This document shows, in pieces, positions 54,262 through 64,000 of a DNA stretch of 64,000 nucleotides. Positions within the stretch are counted from its first letter, which is position 1. Every line of letters starts with the position of its first letter. The stretch comes from Desulforamulus hydrothermalis Lam5 = DSM 18033 (GTDB lineage: Bacteria; Bacillota; Desulfotomaculia; Desulfotomaculales; Desulfotomaculaceae): assembly GCF_000315365.1 (NCBI RefSeq), contig NZ_CAOS01000004.1:627-64626 (forward strand). Reading direction: 5' to 3'. The notes below the pieces were generated by a model. That model saw nothing but the letters and a program-made list of their open reading frames with translations, was not told where the DNA came from and did no database searches. A program made the translations under genes and the position numbers.

Positions 54262-54931
54262 CAAAGACGGCCCCGCCCGCTACAGTTCCCATCTGGATAT
54301 GGTACGCTTTTTTGACCGTTCGACCAGACGGGCCGGACTTCCGGTGGCATTTTCCGAGGGTTTTAATCCCCACCCTAAATTCAGCTTTGCAGCCCCGTTG
54401 CCGGTGGGAGTGGCGGGTCTGGAAGAATATATGGATATGGAGTTGAAGGAATACCTGGCACCGGATGAGATTGCCCGCCGGCTGGCGGAAAATTTACCGG
54501 CGGGTTATGCCATACGGGGCATTAAGGAAGTGCCCGGCCAGGCCCCTGCTTTAATGTCCCGGGTATCCAGAGCTGCTTACCGGGCTGTGACTGCTGCACC
54601 CGACAGCTACAGCGAAAGAGCATTGCAGGCAGTTATTGAGCGGTTGATGTCCCGGCAAGAGATTTACATTTCCCGGCAGAGCAAAGGCAAAAGCAAGGAT
54701 GTTAATATCCGCCCCGGCATTTTTAGACTGGCAGGCAGCCTAAAAGGGCATATACTAGAAATAAATATGGAACTGTTAATCGGCAGCACAGGGAATGTTC
54801 GTCCCGAAGAAGTTTTGCGCCTGTTGTCCGGAGACGGGGGAATTCCCGTAGATCCGGAAGATTTTCGCATTTACCGTACCGCTCTGTTGGCCGAGGGTGA
54901 TACCGGGCCCGTTTCTCTGTGGGAGGCATAA
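54236..54931 (+). CDS. TIGR03936 (DUF2344) radical-SAM-linked protein
   Basis: 231 residues from TTG 54236, which has GGGAGGTG 8 bases upstream; the gene begins inside the end of the radical SAM gene, overlapping by 26 bases. The start RYRVKFSKDGPARYSSHLDMVRFFDRSTRRAGLPVAFSEGFNPHPKFSFA is the DUF2344 signature. It is found next to, or fused with, TIGR03960 proteins, so the two are probably subunits of one enzyme. The biochemical role is unknown. The rng gene follows by 25 bases. Confidence 0.87.
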   Translation: MPRYRVKFSKDGPARYSSHLDMVRFFDRSTRRAGLPVAFSEGFNPHPKFSFAAPLPVGVAGLEEYMDMELKEYLAPDEIARRLAENLPAGYAIRGIKEVPGQAPALMSRVSRAAYRAVTAAPDSYSERALQAVIERLMSRQEIYISRQSKGKSKDVNIRPGIFRLAGSLKGHILEINMELLIGSTGNVRPEEVLRLLSGDGGIPVDPEDFRIYRTALLAEGDTGPVSLWEA

Positions 54932-54956
54932 GGACCGGGGCAGGAGAGGAAAAATT

Positions 54957-56636
54957 ATGCTGAAAGAAATTGTGATTAACGTGCAGGAAGAAGAAACCAG
55001 GGTTGCCGTGCTGGAAGACAGGGTGCTAATGGAAGTATATATAGAGCGTTCCCAAAACCAGCGGCTGGTTGGCAATATTTTTAAAGGAAAGGTAGAAAAC
55101 GTCCTGCCGGGCATGCAAGCGGCCTTTGTAGATATCGGTCTGGAGAAAAATGCCTTTTTATATGTAGAAGACGCGCAGCCCTCGCGCCACCCGGAAGCAG
55201 CCCATCAAACGGGTTTGCATGTCAACATCGGCGATATCCTAAAACAAGGACAGGAAATAATCGTACAAATTGTCAAGGAACCCATAGGTACCAAAGGTCC
55301 CCGGGTAACCACCCATATTACGCTGCCCGGCCGCTACCTGGTACTTATGCCCACGGTTGACTATATCGGGATTTCCCGCCGCATTGAGTCAGAAAAAGAG
55401 CGGGAACGGCTGAAAGAGTTGGCTGCCCGGGTAAAGCCGGAAGGCATGGGCGTTATTGTGCGCACGGTGGCTGAAGGGGTAGAGGAAGAAGAATTCCGCC
55501 AGGATATCCTGTTATTAAGCAAACTGTGGCGTAAAATTCAAAACCGGGCCGCCAATACCGCCGCTCCCAACCTGCTGCACAGGGATTTGGAGCTGGTGCA
55601 GCGGATGCTGCGGGATATTTTCAGCGAAGACGTGGATCGCCTTACTTTAGATTCCCGCAGCGAATACGAAAAAACCCTGGAAATTTTGGATATGATTAAT
55701 CCCCGGCTCAAACAAAAGGTTTTCCTGGATGAGCGGGAAAATATATTCGAAGATTACGGCATAGCCGTTGAGCTGGAAAAAGCCCTTAAACGCAAGGTAT
55801 GGCTTAAATGCGGGGCTTACCTGGTGATCGACCAGGCCGAAGCCCTGACAGCCATAGACGTCAACACCGGCAAATATGTGGGCAGCACCACCCTGGAGGA
55901 TACTGTCTTAAAAACTAATTTGGATGCTGCGGTGGAGATTGCCCGGCAGCTGCGGTTAAGAAATATTGGCGGCATTATTATTGTTGATTTTATCGACATG
56001 GCGGAAGAAGAACACCGCCAACAAGTACTGGCGACGCTGGAGGAAGAAATTAAAAAAGATAAAACCAAAACCAATATTCTTGGCATTACCCAACTGGGGC
56101 TGGTAGAAATGACCCGCAAAAAAGTCCGCCCCTCGCTGGCGGAAGTGGTGCAAAAACCATGTCCCTATTGTGAAGGCCGAGGAAAGGTGCTTTCAGAAGA
56201 AACCGTCAGTATCCAGTTAAAAAGCCAAATCTATCAATTGGCCCGCCAGACGGCGGCAGAAACCATACTGGTGGAGGCCAACCCGGTGGTGGCAGCCAGA
56301 TTAATTGGCGCCGGCGGGGTGAATTTGCGGGAATTGGAACATAAAACCGGCAAAAACCTCTATATCCGCGGCTCGGCTACCCATCATTTAGAACAGGTTT
56401 CCATCAAGCCCTTATCCGAGCAGGAAGAAATATCATCCCAGACCGTACCGGTTAAAGCCGGGGAGATTATTGAGCTAAAGGTAGAAGAACCCCACATTTC
56501 CAATCCCAGCGACGGCATCGCCAGGTTGGAAGGCTTTATTATCGACGTGGAAGGCGGCGGCGCCCTGGTGGGAGAAGTTGTGACGGTGGAAATTGTTAAA
56601 GTACACCGCACCTATGCCAAAGCCAGATTAATTTAA
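54957..56636 (+). CDS. rng: Ribonuclease E/G family protein
   Basis: 559 residues from ATG 54957 with AGGAGAGGA upstream. An S1 RNA-binding domain (about 35-120), with NIFKGKVENVLPGMQAAFVDIG, is followed by the RNase E/G catalytic region with AIDVNTGKY (metal-binding Asp) and IIIVDFIDM, and the zinc-link motif CPYCEGRGKV. It has RNase G-like size with no long C-terminal scaffold, and processes rRNA and decays mRNA. It ends upstream of the L21 promoter. Confidence 0.92.
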   Translation: MLKEIVINVQEEETRVAVLEDRVLMEVYIERSQNQRLVGNIFKGKVENVLPGMQAAFVDIGLEKNAFLYVEDAQPSRHPEAAHQTGLHVNIGDILKQGQEIIVQIVKEPIGTKGPRVTTHITLPGRYLVLMPTVDYIGISRRIESEKERERLKELAARVKPEGMGVIVRTVAEGVEEEEFRQDILLLSKLWRKIQNRAANTAAPNLLHRDLELVQRMLRDIFSEDVDRLTLDSRSEYEKTLEILDMINPRLKQKVFLDERENIFEDYGIAVELEKALKRKVWLKCGAYLVIDQAEALTAIDVNTGKYVGSTTLEDTVLKTNLDAAVEIARQLRLRNIGGIIIVDFIDMAEEEHRQQVLATLEEEIKKDKTKTNILGITQLGLVEMTRKKVRPSLAEVVQKPCPYCEGRGKVLSEETVSIQLKSQIYQLARQTAAETILVEANPVVAARLIGAGGVNLRELEHKTGKNLYIRGSATHHLEQVSIKPLSEQEEISSQTVPVKAGEIIELKVEEPHISNPSDGIARLEGFIIDVEGGGALVGEVVTVEIVKVHRTYAKARLI

Positions 56637-56646
56637 ACCCCTTACA

Positions 56647-56674
56647 TTGACAAATAACTCGGATGTGGTAAAAT
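56647..56674 (+). promoter_or_regulatory. Promoter of rplU-rpmA
   Basis: TTGACA (56647-56652), 16-base spacer, TAAAAT (56669-56674), directly after the rng gene. It starts a leader of about 90 bases before L21. Confidence 0.7.
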
Positions 56675-56684
56675 ATAAATCTGT

Positions 56685-56772
56685 AGGTGCTTTTTTGCCC
56701 ACATACCGCTCAGCAGAGGTTTTAAACCGGCCCGGCCGGTACCTTGATGGCGAGTCCTGACAGGGGGAGGTG
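56685..56772 (+). ncRNA. L21-type ribosomal leader
   Basis: Between the promoter and rplU lies a conserved-looking leader: AGGTGCTTTTTTGCCCACATAC, CGCTCAGCAGAGG, GGCCCGGCCGGTACC (a strong self-paired segment) and GGCGAGTCCTGACAGG. Position and form fit the Firmicute L21 leader, thought to let L21 or its partners repress their own mRNA. The assignment is from memory of the class, not from a covariance search. Confidence 0.6.
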
Positions 56773-56777
56773 TAGTT

Positions 56778-57089
56778 ATGTACGCAGTGATAGTTACCGG
56801 TGGCAAGCAGTACAAGGTTCAGGAAGGCGATACCCTGTACATTGAAAAATTGCCTGCCGAAGCAGGTCAAAAGGTTGAAGTAACCGATGTCCTGCTGGTG
56901 GAAAAGGATGGCCAACTGAAGGTAGGTACCCCTAAAGTAGAAGGGGCCAAAGTAATCCTGGATGTTGTACGCCATGGCAAAGGCAAAAAAATTATTGTCT
57001 TCAAATACAAGCCTAAGAAAAACTACCGCCGCAAGAAAGGCCATCGCCAGCCTTTCACCCAGGTGGTTGTAGAAAAGATTGAAGCTTAG
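56778..57089 (+). CDS. rplU: 50S ribosomal protein L21
   Basis: 103 residues with a GGGGGAGG site. [25 protein letters not shown] at the start and [20 protein letters not shown] near the end are L21 signatures. It is a large-subunit protein that binds 23S rRNA next to L20. rpmA follows after only 33 bases. The prp (ysxB) gene that usually lies between these two in Firmicutes is absent. Confidence 0.97.
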   Translation: MYAVIVTGGKQYKVQEGDTLYIEKLPAEAGQKVEVTDVLLVEKDGQLKVGTPKVEGAKVILDVVRHGKGKKIIVFKYKPKKNYRRKKGHRQPFTQVVVEKIEA

Positions 57090-57122
57090 TTTATTCGGTC
57101 ACCGATAGGGAGGTGAGACTTT

Positions 57123-57392
57123 ATGGCTCATAAGAAAGGCGTCGGCAGTTCACGTAACGGTCGTGATTCAGAATCCAAACGGCTTGGGGTAAAAGAAGGC
57201 GACGGTAAATTTGTTACCGCCGGCAGCATTCTGGTCAGACAGCGGGGCACTAAAATTTACCCCGGTGCCAATGTCGGTCGTGGCGGCGACGACACCCTGT
57301 TTGCCAAAGTAGACGGCATTGTTAGATTTGAGCGTAAAGGTCGGGACAAAAAACAAGTCAGCATTGTGGTTCCCGAAGTTATTGCGCAGTAA
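57123..57392 (+). CDS. rpmA: 50S ribosomal protein L27, no cleavable leader
   Basis: 89 residues starting directly [20 protein letters not shown]. Most Firmicute L27 proteins begin with a short leader (MLRLDLQFFA-like) that the protease Prp must remove before the protein can work at the peptidyl-transferase centre. Here the leader is missing and no prp gene lies in the operon, so L27 needs only Met removal, as in E. coli. The GGGAGGTGAGA site fixes this start. A terminator follows. Confidence 0.96.
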   Translation: MAHKKGVGSSRNGRDSESKRLGVKEGDGKFVTAGSILVRQRGTKIYPGANVGRGGDDTLFAKVDGIVRFERKGRDKKQVSIVVPEVIAQ

Positions 57393-57397
57393 CTTTT

Positions 57398-57428
57398 AAC
57401 CAGCCTGCAGAAACAGGCTGGTTTTTTA
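57398..57428 (+). terminator. Rho-independent terminator
   Basis: AACCAGCCTG / CAGGCTGGTT, a perfect 10-bp stem followed by TTTTT, after rpmA. Confidence 0.85.
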
Positions 57429-57501
57429 GTGTTTGTGCCAGGAGGGAAATAAAACCTGCTGTCGAATATTTTGGCAAACAGTCTTGAAAGGAAGTTGACC
57501 A

Positions 57502-58080
57502 ATGGAACTCAAAGGTCTTTTAGAAGTTATCCAGGTGCAAAGGCATGATTTTTTAAACCATTTACAGGTGATTTCCGGTCTGCTCCAACTGAACAAAGGG
57601 GAACGAGTGAGGGACTATATCAAGCAGGTTTGCGGGGAATACGAGCGCCTGGCCCGGGTTACCCGCCTATCTTCCCCGGAAGTCAAGGCTGTTATTTTAA
57701 TTGCCCAGAACGAAGCCGCCAAACACCAGGTGGATTTCGCCATAGATATTGACAGCAACTTAGCCTCCCTGGCCGTACCCGGCGAGGTGGCTGCTGCAGC
57801 ACTTGATCGTTCTTTTAAACAAGCGCTGAAATTCCTGGCGCCGCCGCAAGTAACCGACCGTCGCCTCAAGCTGTCTGTCAGCGAAGGCGAACGCAAAATC
57901 ACTTTTAAGCTGGGAGTGCCCGGCATGGCGGCGGAAGTAGCCAAGGAAGCCGGCGAGCAAATGGAGCTGGCACAATTTTTAGCACCCTACAACAGCACTG
58001 CCAAGCTGGCTGTGACAGATAAAGGGGCGGAAGTATACCTGGTCTTTCCGCGGAGTACTTCAGACAAGGTGAGTAAATAA
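57502..58080 (+). CDS. spo0B: Spo0B-like sporulation phosphotransferase
   Basis: 192 residues. The N-terminal helical hairpin has the phospho-accepting H-box QRHDFLNHLQVISGLLQL (His14 or so), the Spo0B/sensor-kinase dimerisation signature. The C-terminal region is a degenerate ATPase-like fold (KLSVSEGERKITFKLGVPG). Spo0B passes phosphate from Spo0F to Spo0A in the sporulation relay. Its place between rpmA and obg is the same as in Bacillus. Sequence beyond the H-box is weakly conserved. Confidence 0.78.
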   Translation: MELKGLLEVIQVQRHDFLNHLQVISGLLQLNKGERVRDYIKQVCGEYERLARVTRLSSPEVKAVILIAQNEAAKHQVDFAIDIDSNLASLAVPGEVAAAALDRSFKQALKFLAPPQVTDRRLKLSVSEGERKITFKLGVPGMAAEVAKEAGEQMELAQFLAPYNSTAKLAVTDKGAEVYLVFPRSTSDKVSK

Positions 58081-58140
58081 TATTAACAATGGCAAATCAG
58101 GCTTAAGAAGTAAAAGACGGTAAATAATACTACTGGGTGA

Positions 58141-60127
<1,987 letters not shown>

Positions 60128-60143
60128 AGGAGGAGTGGAGCAA

Positions 60144-60650
60144 ATGAAAGAAGACGTCAAGTACAACGACCATTTAAAGGAACTGCTGGAGCAACTGCCT
60201 AAAGGAGCCTTTCTAACCGTCAAAGATGGTGACAAACTAAACACTATGACCATCGGCTGGGGTACTGTGGGCTTCATCTGGCAAAAGCCGGTTTTTGTGG
60301 TGATGGTTCGGAAATCCAGGTATACCTACCATTTGTTAGAAAACGCCCAAGAATTTACGGTCAGCATCCCTGTCAAAAAAGATTTGAAAAAAGCTCTGGC
60401 TTTTTGCGGTACTAAATCAGGCCGCGAATTTGATAAATTTAAGGAATGCAAGCTCACCCCGGAACCCGGGAAAGTAGTCAACACGCCGGTTATCGGTGAA
60501 TGTGATTTGCACTATGAGTGCAAGGTTATCTACCGGCAGTCCATGGAACCTGCTTTGGTGGCAGAAAACATTAAGAAACTGGCCTACGCCAAAGGCGACT
60601 ACCACGTTATGTACTACGGTGAAATTGTAGCTTGTTACGTTAAGGAGTAG
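60144..60650 (+). CDS. Flavin reductase family protein
   Basis: 168 residues with GAGGAGGAGTGG before the ATG. The order LPKGAFLTVKDGDKLNTMTIGWGTVGFIWQKPVFVVMVRKSRYTYHLLE is the start of the FMN-binding split-barrel flavin-reductase-like fold (compare FlaRed/High-affinity flavin reductase families). FTVSIPVK follows. It probably binds FMN and moves electrons in an anaerobic metabolism. The donor and acceptor are unknown. It lies 16 bases after sfsA and is closed by a terminator. Confidence 0.83.
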   Translation: MKEDVKYNDHLKELLEQLPKGAFLTVKDGDKLNTMTIGWGTVGFIWQKPVFVVMVRKSRYTYHLLENAQEFTVSIPVKKDLKKALAFCGTKSGREFDKFKECKLTPEPGKVVNTPVIGECDLHYECKVIYRQSMEPALVAENIKKLAYAKGDYHVMYYGEIVACYVKE

Positions 60651-60712
60651 ATTTAATAGCGGCACTGAAACAATACATATATATATATGTTGGAAGTTAA
60701 TGCAAATGTAAG

Positions 60713-60736
60713 CCGGTCCGAGGACCGGTTTTTGTT
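60713..60736 (+). terminator. Rho-independent terminator
   Basis: CCGGTC-CGAG-GACCGG tetraloop hairpin followed by TTTTTG. It is preceded by a 16-base AT palindrome, ACATATATATATATGT, at 60675-60690. Confidence 0.75.
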
Positions 60737-60838
60737 TTATAAAAAATATGGAATATTCTGCATAATAAAGAGGAAAATTATAGAAAAAGGAGAATTGTAA
60801 TTTAAATTTATTTCCCATTTACAAGGGGGCTATATATC

Positions 60839-61801
60839 TTGCTTGAGCGTTTCAAACTGGTCAAGTATGAAGTGGTGCTAAAGGCGGGAGCAGACGGGCT
60901 GGTTCTTCCACCTTACAAGGGGAGTACCCTGCGGGGGGGCTTTGGCAGTGCCTTTCAGCGTATTGCCTGTGCCCAGCGTAATAATATCTGCAAGAATTGT
61001 TTATTAAAAACATCATGTCCTTATGTTTACATTTTTGAAACCACCCCGGCACCCGGTGGGCAGGCCTTACGCAACTACGAATCTATTCCCAGACCATTTA
61101 TCCTTGAACCGCCCCTTGATACCAAAACCCACTATGCAGCTGGGGAACAACTTACTTTTAACCTTATTCTTGTGGGTAAAGCCATTGAATACTTACCTTA
61201 CTTTATAGTCAGTTTTAAAGAATTGGGCCGCTATGGCATGGGAAAAGGTCGCAAAGAATTTGCTTTACAAGAAATAAGAACAGTCAACCCATTAACCGGG
61301 CAAACGGAAGCAATTTACGCCGAGCCGGATTATCTGATTAAACCGCACAAGTTTGAAATTACCGGAGCAGATTTTAAGGCAACCGAATTTTCCAGGTCCG
61401 GTAAACTTACAATTAATTATAAAACCATGACCAGGCTTAAGTTTGCTGATGAATATGTTGAAAGAATTGAATTTCATATTTTGATCAGAAACCTGCTGCG
61501 CCGCATTTCGTCCCTGGCCTATTTTCACCACAATTGGGAAATAGAGGCGGACTTTGCCAGCCTTATCGAAAAGGCAAGCAAAGTAAAAATTATTCAGGAT
61601 AATACTCGCTGGGTAGATTGGGAACGTTATTCCAGCCGGCAAGACAGCCGAATTAATTTGGGAGGAGTTGTGGGGGAAGTAACCTATCAGGGTGATATAG
61701 AAGAATTTTTACCGCTGATCTTGTTAGGTCAATACATCCATGTGGGTAAGGCTGCAGTATTTGGGATGGGTTGGTATGAGGTTCAAGGAGGTGAACTGTG
61801 A
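60839..61801 (+). CDS. cas6: CRISPR endoribonuclease Cas6
   Basis: 320 residues with a TTG start after AAGGGGGC. The N-terminus (PPYKGSTLRGGFGSAFQRIACAQRNNICKNCLLKTSCPYVYIFE) and the C-terminal glycine-rich end with LLGQYIHVGKAAVFGMGWYEV match the larger Cas6 family (PF10040 type). Cas6 cuts precursor CRISPR RNA at each repeat. A four-Cys cluster near residues 47-60 may bind zinc. The gene opens the cas operon; its stop overlaps the start of the next gene by four bases. It is AT-richer than the obg/sfsA block, suggesting acquisition. Confidence 0.9.
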   Translation: MLERFKLVKYEVVLKAGADGLVLPPYKGSTLRGGFGSAFQRIACAQRNNICKNCLLKTSCPYVYIFETTPAPGGQALRNYESIPRPFILEPPLDTKTHYAAGEQLTFNLILVGKAIEYLPYFIVSFKELGRYGMGKGRKEFALQEIRTVNPLTGQTEAIYAEPDYLIKPHKFEITGADFKATEFSRSGKLTINYKTMTRLKFADEYVERIEFHILIRNLLRRISSLAYFHHNWEIEADFASLIEKASKVKIIQDNTRWVDWERYSSRQDSRINLGGVVGEVTYQGDIEEFLPLILLGQYIHVGKAAVFGMGWYEVQGGEL

Positions 61802-63189
61802 TCGAAACTAAGATACAATACACCGGCCACTTTTTCGTTGATGCGGGAATTGCGGTGATGGAGCATTACCTTCAAAAAGAATGTCAATCTTTTAGCCAAG
61901 AAGACCTAGACAAAGCAGCCCAGTGGCTAACTGTTTTGTACCAAAGAAAAGATATAAAAGGTTATCTTACTATTCATTTTCCCAACTCTGGATGGTGTAA
62001 TGCCACAATTTCTACAGAAAAAAAGGCAGAATACCAAGAAAAAGTTTTAAAATCATATTTATTAAAACCAATCGGAGAAAGGGAGTGTGTTTATTGCCAC
62101 AGGCCGGCCCAGTTCCTGGCCGACCGGCAGCATATTCCACTTCTGACCGGCATGACTACCATCATTACTTCACCGGGAGGGGTTCCGGGACTGCCGGTAT
62201 GTGGTTACTGTCTTATGGCTGTGCAATTTTATCCCCTGGCTACTCTAAAATGTCAGGGTAAGCCTCTTTTTTGGTGGACTCCGGAACCGCAACTGTTAAG
62301 CGAACTCACAGGCGAATATTTCCGGCAATTAATGCAGTTGCTGGCCGGAGGCAGTGAGAAGTTAGTAAATCTTGATTGGCCAAGAACCATGCTATTAAAT
62401 ACTGCTTCTAGGGTGTTAGATACTTACGGCGATGATAAGCCTTTGGCGGACTGTATCGGGTTACATGTAACCAACTATGGAGCAGGACCCGATTATCATC
62501 AGTATCGCATTCCGAAGGAGCTGCTGGAATTTTTGTCTGAAATTAAAGTCATGGAACAAGAAGTCAGGGATGCGCACCAGTATATCATTCAAAAGGCATG
62601 GGAAAAGGAGAAAAAAGCCGGCGACAAAATAAATTCTGAAAACAATAGTACCGGAATAACCAGGAATTTTTACTTTGAAGCTTTAGTTAAGGCATTTGAA
62701 GATGTAGATTGGCAAAAAAATATAAGAGGCATAGTTGGGGAATTTCACCTAAAAACTAAACCTGAAGAATTTCATTACAATAGCTTTAAATTAACCAGAT
62801 TCTTTCTTGAAAAGGTGGGGGGCATGGAAAAACAAAGATTAGATATTATTAAAAAAATTGCTGACCAAATCGCAAATCATCTAATTATTGGCAATAATGA
62901 AAAGAAATGGCTGAATGATTTATATTTTCGAGAATCTAAACCATCTCACTTTACGGGGTATTTAATTAAGGCGCAAAAAAGTTTAGCGGAAAAAGGGCAA
63001 TCATTTACCTTTGAAGATGTTTTAATAATGCTTGATATTTACTCCATTGATGATGCGGGAGTAAAAGACTTCTGGTTAGTGCGGGACCTGTTTTTAATTA
63101 GACTACTTGAGATAATTGGCAAGCATAAGCGAGATTTACTGGAAGATCTTCAGTTTGCGGATGAAGATGAAATAGAAGGATGTAATTAG
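61798..63189 (+). CDS. cst1: Type I-B Cascade large subunit Cas8b1/Cst1
   Basis: 463 residues, start overlapping the cas6 stop. It has the zinc-finger signature of Cst1-type Cas8 proteins: CVYCHRP (C97, C100) and GLPVCGYCLM (C135, C138). The position between cas6 and cas7, and the AT-rich helical C-terminal half, fit the same call. Cas8 recognises the protospacer-adjacent motif and starts target unwinding in the Cascade complex. The exact subtype label (Tneap, I-B) rests on the Cst1/Cst2 pairing. Confidence 0.85.
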   Translation: MIETKIQYTGHFFVDAGIAVMEHYLQKECQSFSQEDLDKAAQWLTVLYQRKDIKGYLTIHFPNSGWCNATISTEKKAEYQEKVLKSYLLKPIGERECVYCHRPAQFLADRQHIPLLTGMTTIITSPGGVPGLPVCGYCLMAVQFYPLATLKCQGKPLFWWTPEPQLLSELTGEYFRQLMQLLAGGSEKLVNLDWPRTMLLNTASRVLDTYGDDKPLADCIGLHVTNYGAGPDYHQYRIPKELLEFLSEIKVMEQEVRDAHQYIIQKAWEKEKKAGDKINSENNSTGITRNFYFEALVKAFEDVDWQKNIRGIVGEFHLKTKPEEFHYNSFKLTRFFLEKVGGMEKQRLDIIKKIADQIANHLIIGNNEKKWLNDLYFRESKPSHFTGYLIKAQKSLAEKGQSFTFEDVLIMLDIYSIDDAGVKDFWLVRDLFLIRLLEIIGKHKRDLLEDLQFADEDEIEGCN

Positions 63190-63201
63190 GAGGTAATAAT
63201 A

Positions 63202-64000
63202 ATGAGTTTTCTTTCCGGGTTATTTCTGTTGGATTGTCCGGCATCTGCATTAAACAATGCCGGCAAAATTGAAGGGTCAAGAACTGATAACACAGTTGCA
63301 GTAAAGCAAATTAAAACAAGAGAAGGAATATATCCGTATGTTTCTGCACAAGCATTTCGTTATTGGTGGAGGGAAGCCCTTAAGGAAGTCCCTGGTTGGA
63401 CATCCTCTCCCATTTTTCGAGAAGGTAAGATTGCTTATACCGATGCTAACCCTTTACTTTATGCAGAAGATGATTGTTTTGGTTATATGAGGGCTCCCTC
63501 CAAAAAAGCCGATGCTAAAAAGAGCAGAGAAGAAAATAATTTACTGGCAGAGGCAACTCCTGTAGAAAATAATGTGGTTTTAACCCGGCAGTCACCTTTA
63601 AAAGTTAGTACGCTTGTTTCTCTCGGACCTTTAAGAGAAGTTACCACAGATTTTGGAGTGATGTCACGACATGAGGGGGATGCAGTACCCTTTGAACACG
63701 AATTCTACAGAAGTACACTGCAGGGCTTGTTTTCACTTGATCTCAGGGCAGTGGGCCGCTTTTATCATATTGACAGGACAGGCTTCCGGCATATTGATCA
63801 ACCCAGAATAAAGCAAGCACAAGAAATGGGTTTGCAGGAGTACGATAATGGCAAAGCATACCAACTTTCTTTAGACCAGAGATATGAAAGAATTAAACAA
63901 CTATTACAGGGCTTTTCTAAAATTAACGGGGGTGCCAAACTGTCAATACATTACACTGATGTATCACCGAAATTTATTATTATAGCTGTTGCAAAAGGTG
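63202..64000 (+). CDS. cst2: Cas7/Cst2 (DevR) backbone subunit, cut by window end
   Basis: The first 266 residues are in view, starting after AGGAGG. The start MSFLSGLFLLDCPASALNNAG and the stretch YPYVSAQAFRYWWREALKE match Cas7 of the Cst2/DevR kind, whose RRM-like fold lines the CRISPR RNA. The coding frame is still open at 64000, so the gene continues. cas5, cas3, cas4, cas1, cas2 and the array would be expected downstream. Confidence 0.88.
   Translation, partial: MSFLSGLFLLDCPASALNNAGKIEGSRTDNTVAVKQIKTREGIYPYVSAQAFRYWWREALKEVPGWTSSPIFREGKIAYTDANPLLYAEDDCFGYMRAPSKKADAKKSREENNLLAEATPVENNVVLTRQSPLKVSTLVSLGPLREVTTDFGVMSRHEGDAVPFEHEFYRSTLQGLFSLDLRAVGRFYHIDRTGFRHIDQPRIKQAQEMGLQEYDNGKAYQLSLDQRYERIKQLLQGFSKINGGAKLSIHYTDVSPKFIIIAVAKG

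Noticed and set aside
60651-60838. Possible CRISPR array or leader before cas6
   Set aside because: Only a short AT palindrome and a terminator are present; no spaced direct repeats exist.

Overview
The window looks like chromosome of a spore-forming Clostridia-type Firmicute of the Desulfotomaculum/Peptococcaceae kind. The evidence is sporulation genes (LonB, SpoIVFA/SpoIVFB, Spo0B, a CwlD-like amidase), a T-box ahead of valS, Firmicute-type promoters and ribosome sites, and a long conserved order: tig-clpP-clpX-lonB-lon-engB, rex, maf-radC-mreBCD-mrdA-minCDE-rodA-spoIVFAB-rng-rplU-rpmA-spo0B-obg. Genus is an inference; no rRNA is present.

Layout. 1-5660 is an AT-rich accessory strip: the end of an IS21-family element, a secreted protein resembling a polymorphic-toxin domain, a DUF5412 membrane protein, a complete-ended but damaged IS66-family element and a scrap of an IS3-family transposase. 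5660-10570 holds a DUF262/HNH (GmrSD-like) protein, a tiny zinc ribbon overlapping a von Willebrand factor A protein, a WYL regulator and a short lipoprotein. 10600-16860 has two tRNA genes, a PHP phosphatase, an aromatic-acid-exporter-like protein, an amidase, a GC-rich structured non-coding element, and a ComEC-like metallohydrolase with its DUF3006 partner. 16930-24050 has sbcD-sbcC, an EamA transporter, a His-Gln-Lys-Leu tRNA cluster behind consensus promoters, and two unknown proteins.

24460-32803 is a protein quality-control block (trigger factor, ClpP, ClpX, LonB, Lon) ending in the ribosome-assembly GTPase EngB. 32829-41634 holds an FAD oxidoreductase, an orphan substrate-binding protein, T-box-valS, a solitary HicB-like protein, folC and the redox repressor rex. 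41666-60127 is the envelope, division, sporulation and ribosome block. It has local oddities: MinC without its N-terminal domain, a SpoIVFA whose M23 fold has lost catalytic histidines, and rplU-rpmA without the usual prp gene between them, with an L27 lacking the cleavable leader. 60839 to the window end opens a type I-B (Cst/Tneap-like) CRISPR-Cas operon: cas6, cas8b1/cst1 and a cas7/cst2 cut by the window edge. No repeat array is in view.

Points most worth a second look: (1) two copies of a TGGCCAC-N7/8-CTAGTCAG-poly-G string, one at the very start of the window and one inside the IS66 transposase, which resemble an oligo-dG anchor primer and may be assembly artefacts; (2) the highly structured GC-rich intergenic element at 14640-14871; (3) the toxin-like/DUF5412 pair; (4) the coherent loss of Prp and the L27 leader. 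I did not find a clearly new multi-gene system; the best candidates are the structured element and the zinc-ribbon/VWA/WYL cluster.
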